27,851 bases of DNA from CADEFX01 sp050260355 (GTDB taxonomy: Bacteria; Pseudomonadota; Alphaproteobacteria; Rhizobiales; Hyphomicrobiaceae), in assembly GCA_050260355.1 (NCBI GenBank), contig JBLNBZ010000126.1:1-27851 (forward strand), written 5' to 3'. Below, one piece after another: positions 1 to 9,562 of this stretch (position 1 is the first letter of the stretch; every line of letters begins with the position of its first letter). The translations under genes were made by a program, and so were the position numbers. The notes beneath the pieces are model-generated. The model did no database searches and was not told the origin of the DNA. It saw only the letters and a program-made list of their open reading frames with translations.

Positions 1-676
1 TGCCCGAGTGGTGGCCGCCGTCGCGCAGATCGACGCTCAGCTCGAAATTGTAGCAACCCCGATTGCCGAGCGTGATGTTCGGCTTGCCGAGCTCGGTGCG
101 CGGACCATCCGAGGCGAAAAAAGCGTCGGCGGCAAAATCGGCCTTGTTGGCCTCGACGATCTCCTCGAGCCCCTTGGAGCCGTTCTCCTCGCCCGTCTCG
201 ACCAGGAACTTGTGGTTGAAGCCCAGCCGCCCGCGCACCGCCAGCACATGCCTGAGGGCAGCGATGTGAACGAGATGCTGCCCTTTGTTGTCGGCGGTCC
301 CGCGCCCGTAGACCCGGTCGCCCTCGAACGACAGCTTCCAGGGATCGCGGTTGTTCTCCCAGCGGCCCTCCATCCCGAGGACGACATCGCCGTGGCCGTA
401 GCAAAGGAACGTCGGCAGCGCCGGATCCTCGACCCGCGATGCCAGCATCACGGGACCGCATCCGGCAATCGGGTTGGGAAAGATCTTGCAAGCGTAGCCC
501 AGCGGCTCCAAGGCCGGTTTTATGACCGTCTCGAGATAACGCCCGAGATCGGGCAGCCGCGCCGGGTTCTGGCTCTCGCTCGGGACCGCGACGTACCGGG
601 CGAGATCGGCGAAATAGCCGCCGGTATCGTCATCGTAGTAGGCGAGCGACCGCTCGATTGCGTCAGCGCGTGACAT
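1..676 (-). CDS. M20 family metallopeptidase, paralogue B (3' end outside window)
   Basis: Zinc-dependent amidohydrolase/peptidase of the M20 (ArgE/DapE/carnosinase-like) family, presumably cytoplasmic because no signal peptide is seen. Only the first 225 residues are in the window. The first metal ligand sits in YGHGDVV (H95, D97), the bridging Asp in GRGTADNKG (D129), the catalytic/ligand Glu pair in TGEEN (E163, E164) and a further Asp in ASDGP (D190). The sequence stops in GGHHSG, where the dimerisation or lid region begins. The ATG at 676 is preceded by GAGGGAGC at a good distance. The gene starts 26 bp after the stop of a second M20 gene to which it is clearly related along its whole visible length, so the pair looks like a tandem duplication. 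Family is certain; substrate (dipeptide, N-acyl amino acid or other amide) is not visible. Confidence 0.93.
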   Translation of the reverse strand, partial: MSRADAIERSLAYYDDDTGGYFADLARYVAVPSESQNPARLPDLGRYLETVIKPALEPLGYACKIFPNPIAGCGPVMLASRVEDPALPTFLCYGHGDVVLGMEGRWENNRDPWKLSFEGDRVYGRGTADNKGQHLVHIAALRHVLAVRGRLGFNHKFLVETGEENGSKGLEEIVEANKADFAADAFFASDGPRTELGKPNITLGNRGCYNFELSVDLRDGGHHSG

Positions 677-702
677 GCTCCCTCGATCCGGTTGGCTCGA
701 GC

Positions 703-2130
703 TCATGCCTTGGGCGGCGTGTTGCCTTCGCCGATATCCCAATAGAGGCCGGTCATCAGTTGCAGCGCATTGCGCGTCAGCGGCATCAGGATGTGCTCGT
801 CCGGCCAGTGCTGCGAGCACGATGCATAAGAGTGCGGAATCCAGATGGTCGGCAATCCGAGGTCATCGGTGAAGATGTCATTGCAGATTGATCCGCCCAT
901 GGAGGGCACGATCGCCGGCTTGACATTGGACGATCGTTGCATGGACCCCCGCACGAACATTGCCCACGGGTGATCCGGCTCGGTCCGGGTGGCGCTGAAT
1001 GTGCCGTCGTTGACCGCAGGTGGCGGCATCACCTTCACGAGCGTGTGGCCCTTGGACTTCAGGTGCCGCTCGAGCGCGGGCACGATGTTGTCGACATTCG
1101 TGCCGGCAATGAAGCGAAGCTGACAGTTGGCGACGGCTTTGGGCGGAATGGCGTTGACCGGCCTTCCGGGTGTTCCGGTGGTAAAGGCCAGAATGTTGAA
1201 CGTATTGGCGCCATAGACGCGCTCCGCCGGCTTCAAGTCCGGCTCGCCCCACCACTCGTCGACCGAGGGACCTTTGTCGCCGCCGTCGATCTCCACATCG
1301 GCCAGCGCCTCCTTCACCGCCTTGGACATGGGCGGTGCCTTCAGCTCCTCGACCAGCAACTCGCCCTTGGGTCCGACGATCGACGCGAGTGCATGGGCGA
1401 GAATGAAGCCGGGATTGGCAATCAGGCCGCCCCAGTTGCCGGAGTGGTGCCCACCCTCTCTCAAGTCGACCACCAGATCGAAATTGACCGCGCCGCGGCA
1501 GCCCAGTGACAGCGTCGGTCGCTCCTGCTTCACGCGCGGTCCGTCCGACGCGATGAATACGTCCGCGGCGAAGTCCCTCTTGTGGGCCTGCACCAGCTCC
1601 TTGAGTCCCTTGGACCCGGCCTCCTCGCCCATCTCGATCATGAACTTGGCGTTGAAGCCGAGCTTGCCGTTGCGCTCCTGCATGACCGCGCGCATGGCGG
1701 CCATGTTGATCGTATGCTGCCCCTTGTTGTCAGCCGTGCCACGGCCATAGAGGCGATCGCCGTCGCGCGCCGTGATCCAAGGCCCCTTGCCCTTGGTCCA
1801 TTGGTCCTCGAGGCCTCGCACCACGTCGCCATGGCCGTATCCGAGGACGGTCGGCAGGCTCGGATTCTCGATGCGCGTCGCCAGCAGCACCGGGCCCTGG
1901 CCTGCAATGGGGTTATCGTACTTGCGACAGGTGAAGCCCATGGCCTCGAAGGCCGGCTTCATCTCCTCGTCCAGATAGCGGTGGCACTCCGGGAGGCTTT
2001 CGGGAAGTTTCTGGCTTTCGGACCGAATGGCAACGCGCCGCGCAAGCTCCGCCTCGAACTCGCCCGTATCGAAGTAGGCCTCGGCGCGCGCGATTGCGCC
2101 CGTTCGACCGGTCTGTCCCGTTGCGCTCAC
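703..2130 (-). CDS. M20 family metallopeptidase, paralogue A
   Basis: Complete 475-residue M20 metallopeptidase, in the usual size range for the carnosinase/DapE-like branch. Visible metal-site motifs: YGHGDVV (H100, D102), GRGTADNKGQ (D134), MGEEAGS (E169, E170), ASDGP (D196), and a C-terminal His in the WIPHSYASCSQHWPDEH stretch. No signal peptide is seen, so it probably acts on imported substrate in the cytoplasm. The start is a GTG preceded by GGAGG with 7 bases between. A gap of 137 bp separates it from the upstream ABC ATPase gene, long enough for a secondary promoter; the self-complementary CGCGAGCTCGCG at 2159-2170 lies in this gap. Its neighbours make intracellular hydrolysis of a substrate delivered by the importer the likely role (inference). 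Exact substrate unknown. Confidence 0.95.
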   Translation of the reverse strand: MSATGQTGRTGAIARAEAYFDTGEFEAELARRVAIRSESQKLPESLPECHRYLDEEMKPAFEAMGFTCRKYDNPIAGQGPVLLATRIENPSLPTVLGYGHGDVVRGLEDQWTKGKGPWITARDGDRLYGRGTADNKGQHTINMAAMRAVMQERNGKLGFNAKFMIEMGEEAGSKGLKELVQAHKRDFAADVFIASDGPRVKQERPTLSLGCRGAVNFDLVVDLREGGHHSGNWGGLIANPGFILAHALASIVGPKGELLVEELKAPPMSKAVKEALADVEIDGGDKGPSVDEWWGEPDLKPAERVYGANTFNILAFTTGTPGRPVNAIPPKAVANCQLRFIAGTNVDNIVPALERHLKSKGHTLVKVMPPPAVNDGTFSATRTEPDHPWAMFVRGSMQRSSNVKPAIVPSMGGSICNDIFTDDLGLPTIWIPHSYASCSQHWPDEHILMPLTRNALQLMTGLYWDIGEGNTPPKA

Positions 2131-2267
2131 CGTTTAGCCTCCAGCTTTCCTATTCACTCGCGAGCTCGCGAACAATCTTTCCACGATCCCCGCGCACTTG
2201 AAACCCGCAGGTTCCGCAATTCGGGGCGCGCGTTCTCGCATGGATCGGCGCAGCCAGTCCGGCGGGA

Positions 2268-3277
<1,010 letters not shown>

Positions 3278-3281
<4 letters not shown>

Positions 3282-4291
3282 GACGCGCTCCACTGGGCCT
3301 GCTGCCCGGTGCCGATCTCTCCAGCACGAATGCAGCGCACCCGCCGGCCGCCCCCACCCGCGCCCGTGAGCGCAACGGGGCCGGCACGGCAGGCGTCGAC
3401 CGCATACGGGCAACGGCTGGCGAAATGACACCCCTGCATCTCGCCGACCAGCGACGGCACCATTCCCGGGATGACGCCGAGGCGCTCGCCGCGGCGCGTC
3501 TTGCCGGGCACGGGTATGCAGGCGAGCAGCCCCTGCGTATAGGGATGCTTGGGAGCGCGAAAGATCTCCTCTGCAAGGCCGGTCTCGACCACCTCGCCCG
3601 CGTACATGACGATGACGCGAACGGCCGTTCTGGCAACGATCCCCAAATCATGCGTGATCAGCACGAGCCCCATGTGCATCTCGCGCTGCAGCTCAGCCAG
3701 CAGTTGCAGGATCTGGGCTTGGATGGTGACGTCCAGCGCGGTGGTCGGCTCGTCCGCGATGATCAGCTCGGGACCGCACATCAAGGCCATCGCGATCATC
3801 ACGCGTTGGCGCAGCCCGCCTGAGAGCTGATGGGGATACTGCCTCAAACGCTGCTCCGCCGCGGTGATGCCGACGCGCTCGAGCAGATAGACGGCCCGAT
3901 CTCGCGCTTCTCGCCGGCTGACGCGCCGGTGACGCAGGAGCGCCTCGGTCAGCTGGTTGCCGATCGTGTAGGCCGGATTGAGCGACGTCATCGGCTCTTG
4001 AAAGATCATCGCCATGCGATTGCCGCGGATATCGGCCATGGCGCTTTCGGAGGTCCCGTCGAGCCGGCGATCCTTCAGCTCCAGTCGAGCCGCAGTGCGC
4101 GTCGCGTTTTTGGGCAGCAGGTCCATGATCGCGAGGGCGGTGAGCGATTTCCCGCAGCCGGATTCGCCGACGATGCAGACCGTCTCGCCCCGGTCCACAT
4201 GAAAGGTCACGCCCTGCACCGGCCGCAACGTACCGGCAGGAACCGGAATCGTGACTCTCAGGTCTTCGACCGTCAGGACGCGCTCGCTCAT
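3278..4291 (-). CDS. Dpp/Opp-type ABC transporter ATP-binding protein (DppD/OppD position)
   Basis: First ATPase of the importer. It carries Walker A GESGCGKS, signature LSGGLRQR, Walker B with DEPTTALD, H-loop ITHDLG, and the C-terminal CHFASRCPYAVDAC cysteine-bearing segment characteristic of the OppD/DppD family. With the ATG at 4291 (MSERVLTVEDL) the protein is 337 aa and its N-terminus matches the family; AGGGG lies 6 bases before it. An in-frame ATG at 4333 with GGAG 11 bases upstream would add 14 residues and leave only 7 bp after the permease stop, so that start cannot be excluded. Its end overlaps the next ATPase by 4 bases. The partner permeases lie directly upstream. Confidence 0.93.
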
Positions 4292-4340
4292 GTGCGACCC
4301 CTGACCGGTCTCGGGCACGAGGCGGGCGTCCATGGCGCCG

Positions 4341-5261
4341 TCAGCTCCGATTCTCTGGCGCGGTCACGTCGCGCAGGCCGTCGCCGACGAGGTTGATCGA
4401 CAGCACAAGCATGAACAGGGCAAGCCCCGGTATGCTGATCAGCCAAGGGTCGAAATACATGAGGCCCTTCGCCTCGGAGATCATGAGCCCCCACGACGGC
4501 GTGGGCGGCTGTACGCCGAGCCCCAGGAACGACAAGGCCGCCTCGAGCAGGATCGCATGTGCCATTTCCAGGGTGGCCACGACGATCAGGTGGTTCATCA
4601 CGTTGGGCGCGATCTCGGTCAGCAGGATGCGGGCCGGCGAGCAGCCGACGGCCTCCGCGGCAGTGACGAACTCGAGCGAGCGGACTTGTTGCGTGGCGCT
4701 GCGCATGACCACTGCAAAACGGTCCCAGATGAGCAGGCCGAGCACCCAGATGACCACGCTCAGCGATGAGCCGATGATGGCCACCACGGCGAGTGCCACC
4801 AGCACCACCGGCATCGATAATCGCGTGGTGATGATGAAATTCACGACCATGTCGGTCCGGCCGCCGAAGTAGCCCGCCAGCACGCCTATCACTGTGCCGA
4901 TCACGCCCGAAATCAGCATGGCCGAGAAGCCGATGAGCAGAGAGACCTGGGCGCCGTAGAAAAGGCGAGAGAGGTAGTCCCGCCCCAGGTGGTCCGTGCC
5001 GAGCGGATGGTCCCAAGTCACCTTGGGGCTCTCGTGCCAGATCGGCGGGATGAGCTTGCGGGCGAGCTGCTGATCGTAGGGGTCGTGCGGCGACAGCCAC
5101 CCGGCGAACAGCGCCATCAGCACGATCGCGATCAGCACGCAGCCGCCCGCCATCAGGCCGAAGTGACCCAGCACACGCCTGCGCATCATGGCGAGCGGGG
5201 ACGGCGCGAGGATCTCCTCGACGGTCGGCACTCCGGATTTGATCAGTCCGGCCTCAGCCAT
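4341..5261 (-). CDS. ABC transporter inner-membrane permease, DppC-like
   Basis: Permease subunit of the peptide-type importer, 306 aa, with a hydrophobic N-terminal helix near residues 35-55 followed by the DppC-family periplasmic segment HPLGTDHLGRDYLSRL and further membrane helices. The cytoplasmic EAA-type loop that contacts the ATPase is visible around FVTAAEAVGCSPARIL. A much longer open frame exists upstream but runs antisense-like through the dppB-type gene; the ATG at 5261 is preferred because it lies 2 bp after the dppB-type stop and begins a family-like N-terminus. The 2-bp spacing predicts translational coupling with the first permease. The pair should form the membrane channel. 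Confidence 0.94.
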   Translation of the reverse strand: MAEAGLIKSGVPTVEEILAPSPLAMMRRRVLGHFGLMAGGCVLIAIVLMALFAGWLSPHDPYDQQLARKLIPPIWHESPKVTWDHPLGTDHLGRDYLSRLFYGAQVSLLIGFSAMLISGVIGTVIGVLAGYFGGRTDMVVNFIITTRLSMPVVLVALAVVAIIGSSLSVVIWVLGLLIWDRFAVVMRSATQQVRSLEFVTAAEAVGCSPARILLTEIAPNVMNHLIVVATLEMAHAILLEAALSFLGLGVQPPTPSWGLMISEAKGLMYFDPWLISIPGLALFMLVLSINLVGDGLRDVTAPENRS

Positions 5262-5263
5262 GG

Positions 5264-6181
5264 TCAAGCCACCCTGATGCGCGGATCGAGGAACGCGTTC
5301 AGCAGGTCTGCCAGGAACGTGATGAGCACGTAGATGATGGACAGCACCAGCACGATGGCCTGCATCATGGGCAGATCCTTGCGCTGGATCGACTCCCAGG
5401 CCAGGTATCCGAGTCCGTTGATCTGGAAGATGGTCTCGATGACGATCGAGCCGCCGAGCATGAACCCGAACTGCACCGCGGCGAGGGCCACGACCGGGAT
5501 GATGGCGTTTCTCAGCGCGTGCTTGAACAGCACGCGCGTGGGCCTCAGGCCCTTGGCCCGCGCCGTGCGGATGTAGTCGGACGACAGCACCTCGAGCATG
5601 CCCGCCCGCGTCAGACGCATCACCGCTGGCGTCACATAATAGCCGAGCGCGATCGACGGCATGACGTAGTTGGCCCAGCTGTCCTGCCCTGTGATCGGCA
5701 GCAGGCGCCAGGTGACGCCGAGCCAGAGGATCAGCGTTAGCGCGAACCAGAAGCTCGGCATCGCTTGCCCGATGACCGCCAGGGTCAGCGCCGCACGATC
5801 GAAGATGCTGTTCGGCTTCACCGCCGCCAGCACGCCGAGCGGGATGGCCAGCAGCAGGGCGAAGCTTATGGCGCACGCGCCGAGCAGCATGGTCACGGGA
5901 AGCCGCTCGAAGATCACGTCGGCAACCGGCTGACGCAGATTGTACGAGCGGCCGAGGTCACCCTGCACGGCGTTCTTCAGCCAATCGGCATACTGGACGA
6001 TGATCGGCCGATCGAAGCCGTAGAACTTGCGTATGTTCTCGACATCCTCCGGGCGCGCGCCTTCGCCGGCGATGGCCAGCGCCGGGTCGCCCGAGATGTA
6101 GATCATCGAGAAGGTAATCAGCGAAACCGTCAGGGCGACCAGAACGGCCACCCCGAGCCGCTTCGCTGAATAGGCGATCAT
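5264..6181 (-). CDS. ABC transporter inner-membrane permease, DppB-like
   Basis: First permease of the importer, 305 aa, the usual DppB/OppB length. It starts with the diagnostic N-terminal helix (AKRLGVAVLVALTVSLITF) and a periplasmic FYGFDRP segment. A central helix bundle follows, with an EAA-type coupling loop around DYIRTARAKGLRPTRVL and the family's C-terminal LADLLNAFLDPRIR. The start ATG at 6181 is preceded by AGGGGAGG, the strongest ribosome binding site in the array. A stable hairpin lies in the 92-bp gap to the upstream binding-protein gene, which may set the binding-protein to permease expression ratio (see findings). Confidence 0.95.
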   Translation of the reverse strand: MIAYSAKRLGVAVLVALTVSLITFSMIYISGDPALAIAGEGARPEDVENIRKFYGFDRPIIVQYADWLKNAVQGDLGRSYNLRQPVADVIFERLPVTMLLGACAISFALLLAIPLGVLAAVKPNSIFDRAALTLAVIGQAMPSFWFALTLILWLGVTWRLLPITGQDSWANYVMPSIALGYYVTPAVMRLTRAGMLEVLSSDYIRTARAKGLRPTRVLFKHALRNAIIPVVALAAVQFGFMLGGSIVIETIFQINGLGYLAWESIQRKDLPMMQAIVLVLSIIYVLITFLADLLNAFLDPRIRVA

Positions 6182-6208
6182 GGGGACCTCCCCTTGACGG
6201 CATCGGGG

Positions 6209-6245
6209 GCCGCGCCGGTCCGCTTTTTGCGGTTCACGGCGCGGC
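6209..6245 (-). other. Large intercistronic hairpin between binding-protein and permease genes
   Basis: Perfect outer arms GCCGCGCCG / CGGCGCGGC (9 bp) enclose a small internal loop and an inner stem CCGC / GCGG with an A5 loop on the transcribed strand. It lies about 28 bases after the binding-protein stop codon. No U-run follows, so a simple intrinsic terminator is unlikely. By analogy with intercistronic stem-loops behind other binding-protein genes (malE-malF type), it may protect the upstream message from 3' exonucleases. Confidence 0.7.
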
Positions 6246-6273
6246 GCTTACCCTCCCGTCATTCAACGCCGCG

Positions 6274-7812
6274 CTATTTCCACTTCGCCGCGAAGAACCG
6301 CGGTATCTCGTCGGAGGTCGGCTCGAAATCGAGGTCCTTCGAGAACGCGTAATACTTGGCGTACGTGAACAGCGGCACCCAGTAGGCCTCTTCCGCGATG
6401 CGCTTGTGCACCTTGGCCCAGAGCTCCTTGCGCTTTGCGGGATCGAGCTGGCCGTCGGCCTCCTCGATGCCTTTGATGACCTCGGGGTCGCGCGCCTGGT
6501 CGTCGGGCCCGCCGACGAAGAACTGCGCCGTGCTGGCGGTCGTGTCGGGAATGGAGTTGGAGCCCCAGGTGCCGTTATCGGCGGGGGCCTTGCCGCTACG
6601 CACCGCCTGTTGGAAGGCCGTGAATTGGAGATAGTTGAGCTTCGCCCTCAGCCCGACCTTGGCGAGATCGCCAATCACCGCCTCCGTGTACTCGCGCTCG
6701 CGGTAGGCGTAGAGATCGAACTCGAACCCGTTCGGATAGCCCGCCTCGGCGAGGAGCTGCCTCGCCTTCTCGGGATTGTAGTCGTACTTCCTGACGTCGC
6801 TGGTGCAGGCAAACTGATCCGGATGGCAGGCGGCATGGATGACGACCGAGGCCGGGCCGACCAGATTCTTCGTAATGGCCTCCCGATTGACGGCGTGATT
6901 CATTGCTTGGCGCACGCGCTTGTCGGTGAAGAATTTCTGGCTCGTCGCCCCCGTGGCATCCATGGCGATGTAGGAGATCCTCAACGTCTTGGCATTCTTC
7001 ACCACGATCGCCGGGTTGGCCTGGATGCGCTCGGCCTGATCCTTCGGCACGTCCCAGATCCAATCGATCGCGCCTGTCATCAGCTCGGCAACGCGCGTGT
7101 TCGGGTCCTTGATAGTGCGGAACTTGATCTTCGAGATCTTCGGCTCGCCCTTGTAGCCGCCCTTGAAGTAGGCGGGGTTCCGCTCCATCAGGATATAGTC
7201 GCCGGGCTTCAACTCGGTGATCTTGTACGGCCCGGTCCCGTCGGGCTTCACCGCGCCAAAATCCTTCTTGCCGTCGGCCTTGGTCGGAGCCGCATCGTAG
7301 TGCCCTTTGGGCATGATGAAGCCGAGCCCGGCCAGGTTCGCGAGCGCCGGTGGGAAGGGCTTGTCCAGCAAGATGCGCACCTTGTAGTCGTCGACCTTCT
7401 CGGCCTTCTTGATCCATGCCAACAGCGCGTAGTTCATGATCGCGTTGGCCTTGTCGGCTACGAAGTTCAGCGTGTAGACGACATCGTCCGCATTGAGCGG
7501 CTTGCCCGAGTGGAATTTGACGTCCTTCCGCAGCTCGAGCTCCAGGGTCGTCGGGTCGATCCATTTCCATGACGTCGCCAGCAGGGGCTTGATCTCACCG
7601 GAGTCCGGATCGGACACGACGAGCGTGTCCCACACGTGATGCCCGATGACGACGAGCTCGCGCGTGTTGATGAAGTATGGATCGGCGATCGGGTTCTCCC
7701 GGTCCGTAGACCAGACCAGCGTGTCGTCCTTTTTGCCGGCGAGGGCTGGCGCGACGGACACGCCGAGACCCAGAACTGCGGCCAATACCAATCTTACGCG
7801 GCGAGAGATCAT
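6274..7812 (-). CDS. ABC transporter substrate-binding protein, family 5 (paralogue 1)
   Basis: Periplasmic solute-binding protein of the DppA/OppA family (SBP_bac_5), 512 aa from the chosen ATG. A 25-residue signal peptide is visible (basic MISRRVR, hydrophobic core, APALA cut site before GKKDD); there is no lipobox, so it should be soluble in the periplasm. Family features include NADDVVYTLNF, DGTGPYK, the FTDKRVRQAMNHAVNR region and a late EEAYWVPLF motif. Two Cys in ACHPDQFAC could form a disulfide. The ATG at 7812 is preceded by AAGGAGG with 10 bases between; an upstream in-frame start at 7845 would add 11 residues ahead of the signal peptide. It is closely related to the next binding protein upstream. 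It delivers substrate to the adjacent permeases; specificity cannot be read from sequence. Confidence 0.95.
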   Translation of the reverse strand: MISRRVRLVLAAVLGLGVSVAPALAGKKDDTLVWSTDRENPIADPYFINTRELVVIGHHVWDTLVVSDPDSGEIKPLLATSWKWIDPTTLELELRKDVKFHSGKPLNADDVVYTLNFVADKANAIMNYALLAWIKKAEKVDDYKVRILLDKPFPPALANLAGLGFIMPKGHYDAAPTKADGKKDFGAVKPDGTGPYKITELKPGDYILMERNPAYFKGGYKGEPKISKIKFRTIKDPNTRVAELMTGAIDWIWDVPKDQAERIQANPAIVVKNAKTLRISYIAMDATGATSQKFFTDKRVRQAMNHAVNREAITKNLVGPASVVIHAACHPDQFACTSDVRKYDYNPEKARQLLAEAGYPNGFEFDLYAYREREYTEAVIGDLAKVGLRAKLNYLQFTAFQQAVRSGKAPADNGTWGSNSIPDTTASTAQFFVGGPDDQARDPEVIKGIEEADGQLDPAKRKELWAKVHKRIAEEAYWVPLFTYAKYYAFSKDLDFEPTSDEIPRFFAAKWK

Positions 7813-7912
7813 GCGCCGGCTTCCTCCTTCGTTTTTTGCCCGCACCCGCGGTATGCCACGATTGCCTCTTCCAAGCCGATTTGCAACCAGTCCTATGGTG
7901 GAGAAACGACGG

Positions 7913-9442
7913 CTACTTCCAGCTCGCCTTGTAGAATTGCGGGATCTCGTCCGATGTCGGCTTGAAGTTCAGGTCTTTCGAGTAGATGTAGAACTTCGCG
8001 TAGGTGAACAGGGGCACCCAGTAGGCCTCCTCGGCGATCCGCGTGAGCGCCTGCTTCCATAGGATTTGCCGCTTCTCACGGTCCACCGTGCCATCCGCCT
8101 CGGCGATGAGCCGCATGACCTCGGGGTCTTGGCTGAGGTCGTCCTTCGTGCCGGTGAAGAAGTGCCCTGCCGATGCCGAGACATCCGGAATCGAGCTCGA
8201 GCCCCACGTCATGTGCGCCGCCGCCACCTTGTTGGTATGCACGGCTTGCAGCAACGCCGCATACTGCAGAAATGCCAGCTTCGGCTTCAGCCCGACCTTC
8301 ACCAAGTCGCCAATGACGGCCTCTGTGAGCTCGCGCTCGCGATAGGCGTGGAGCTCGAACTCGAACCCGTTGGGATAGCCTGCTTCCGCGAGCAGCTTGC
8401 GCGCCTTGTCCGGATTGTAGTCGTATTTTGGCACATCGTCCGCGCACGCAAACTGGTCCGGGTGGCAGACGGCGTTAATGACCTCCGACGGTGCGCCGAC
8501 GAGATTCTTGACGATCGACTCCCGGTTGATTGCGTGGGCGACGGCCTGACGCACGCGCTTGTCCGTAAACGCTTTCTGGCCTGACGTGCCCTTGGCGTCG
8601 AGGATGATGTAGGCGAAACGCATGGTCTTGGCGTTCTCGACCACCAGATTCGGTGCGCCGTTCATGCGCTCGGCCTGGTCCTTGGGAACGTCCCACACCC
8701 AATCGATGGCGCCGGTCATGACCTCGGCCAATCGCGTGTTGCTGTCCTTTACCGTGCGGAACTTGAGCTTGCCGATCTGCGGCTTGCCCTTGGGGCCACC
8801 CTCCCAGTAGCTCGCATTCTTCTCCATCAGGATGGACTCGCCCGGCTTGATCTCCGCCACCTTGTATGGCCCCGTGCCGTTGGCGGGGACGGCGCCGAAG
8901 TCCTTCTTGCCGTCCGGTTTGACGGGCGCGTTGTCGTAGTGCCCCTTCGCCATGATGTTGGGCACGCCGGCGAGGAAGATCAGCGCCGTCGGAAACGGCT
9001 TCTTGAAGTGGAGCCGTACCTTGTGGCTGTCCAGCTTCTCCACCGACTTGATGTACGAGACATAGGAGTAGCTCAGAGCGCCGTTTGCCTTGTCATTGAC
9101 GAAGTCCAGCGTGTAGACGACGTCGTCGGCGTCCAGCTCCTTGCCGTTGTGAAACTTCACACCCTTGCGAATGTCGAGATCGAGGGTCGTGTCGTTAACC
9201 CATGTCCACGCTGTCGCCAGCAGCGGCTGCGGCTCGTACTTGTCGTCGAGGTGGATCAGGCGGTCGTAGATGAGCGAGCCGATGATCACCAGCTCGCGCG
9301 TGTTCAGATAGTTGGAATCGGTGATCGAGTTCTCGCGGTCGGTTGCCCAAACGAGGGTGTTGTCCTTCTTGCCGGCCTCGGACGGATGCGGCATGGCGCA
9401 CAGCGATACGAAAACAGCCATCGCCGCGAGAAATCGACGCAT
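7913..9442 (-). CDS. ABC transporter substrate-binding protein, family 5 (paralogue 2)
   Basis: Second periplasmic SBP_bac_5 protein, 509 aa, with a 23-residue signal peptide (MRRFLAAMAVFVSL... ending SEA before GKKDN). It matches its downstream neighbour almost co-linearly, including the shared mature start GKKD-TLVW-TDREN, the CHPDQFAC cysteine pair, and the same C-terminal YSKDL/TSDEIP region. The two genes are therefore tandem duplicates that have diverged in the interior. Start ATG at 9442 has AAAGGGAG and AGGG upstream. A 100-bp gap separates it from its paralogue. Two binding proteins in front of one permease set suggest a broadened substrate range; which ligands is unknown. Confidence 0.95.
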   Translation of the reverse strand: MRRFLAAMAVFVSLCAMPHPSEAGKKDNTLVWATDRENSITDSNYLNTRELVIIGSLIYDRLIHLDDKYEPQPLLATAWTWVNDTTLDLDIRKGVKFHNGKELDADDVVYTLDFVNDKANGALSYSYVSYIKSVEKLDSHKVRLHFKKPFPTALIFLAGVPNIMAKGHYDNAPVKPDGKKDFGAVPANGTGPYKVAEIKPGESILMEKNASYWEGGPKGKPQIGKLKFRTVKDSNTRLAEVMTGAIDWVWDVPKDQAERMNGAPNLVVENAKTMRFAYIILDAKGTSGQKAFTDKRVRQAVAHAINRESIVKNLVGAPSEVINAVCHPDQFACADDVPKYDYNPDKARKLLAEAGYPNGFEFELHAYRERELTEAVIGDLVKVGLKPKLAFLQYAALLQAVHTNKVAAAHMTWGSSSIPDVSASAGHFFTGTKDDLSQDPEVMRLIAEADGTVDREKRQILWKQALTRIAEEAYWVPLFTYAKFYIYSKDLNFKPTSDEIPQFYKASWK

Positions 9443-9524
9443 ATCCCTGCTCCCTTTGTTGGGCCCGTCGGGCAGGCCATTTGCGCTACGTTCCTACGTC
9501 GCGCCTGCCAGTGCAAGGGGGGTC

Positions 9525-9545
9525 GCGGCTGTCTGGTACAGCCGC
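9525..9545 (-). other. Inverted repeat between GntR and binding-protein genes
   Basis: Arms GCGGCTGT and ACAGCCGC (8 bp, perfect) flank 5 bases, starting 17 bases downstream of the GntR stop codon. As RNA it forms a GC-rich stem-loop, but the following bases are C-rich rather than a U-run. It could be a weak or Rho-assisted terminator, an mRNA processing site, or a DNA operator near the binding-protein promoter. Confidence 0.5.
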
Positions 9546-9562
9546 CGCTCAGCAACCTGTCG

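Noticed and set aside
2159..2170. CGCGAGCTCGCG palindrome upstream of the M20 gene as an operator
   Set aside because: Short, GC-rich self-complementary runs are common in this DNA and no promoter fits it; noted only in the gene entry.
6406..7572. 388-codon plus-strand open frame
   Set aside because: Antisense to the first binding-protein gene; composition is rich in Leu, Arg and Val as expected of a shadow.
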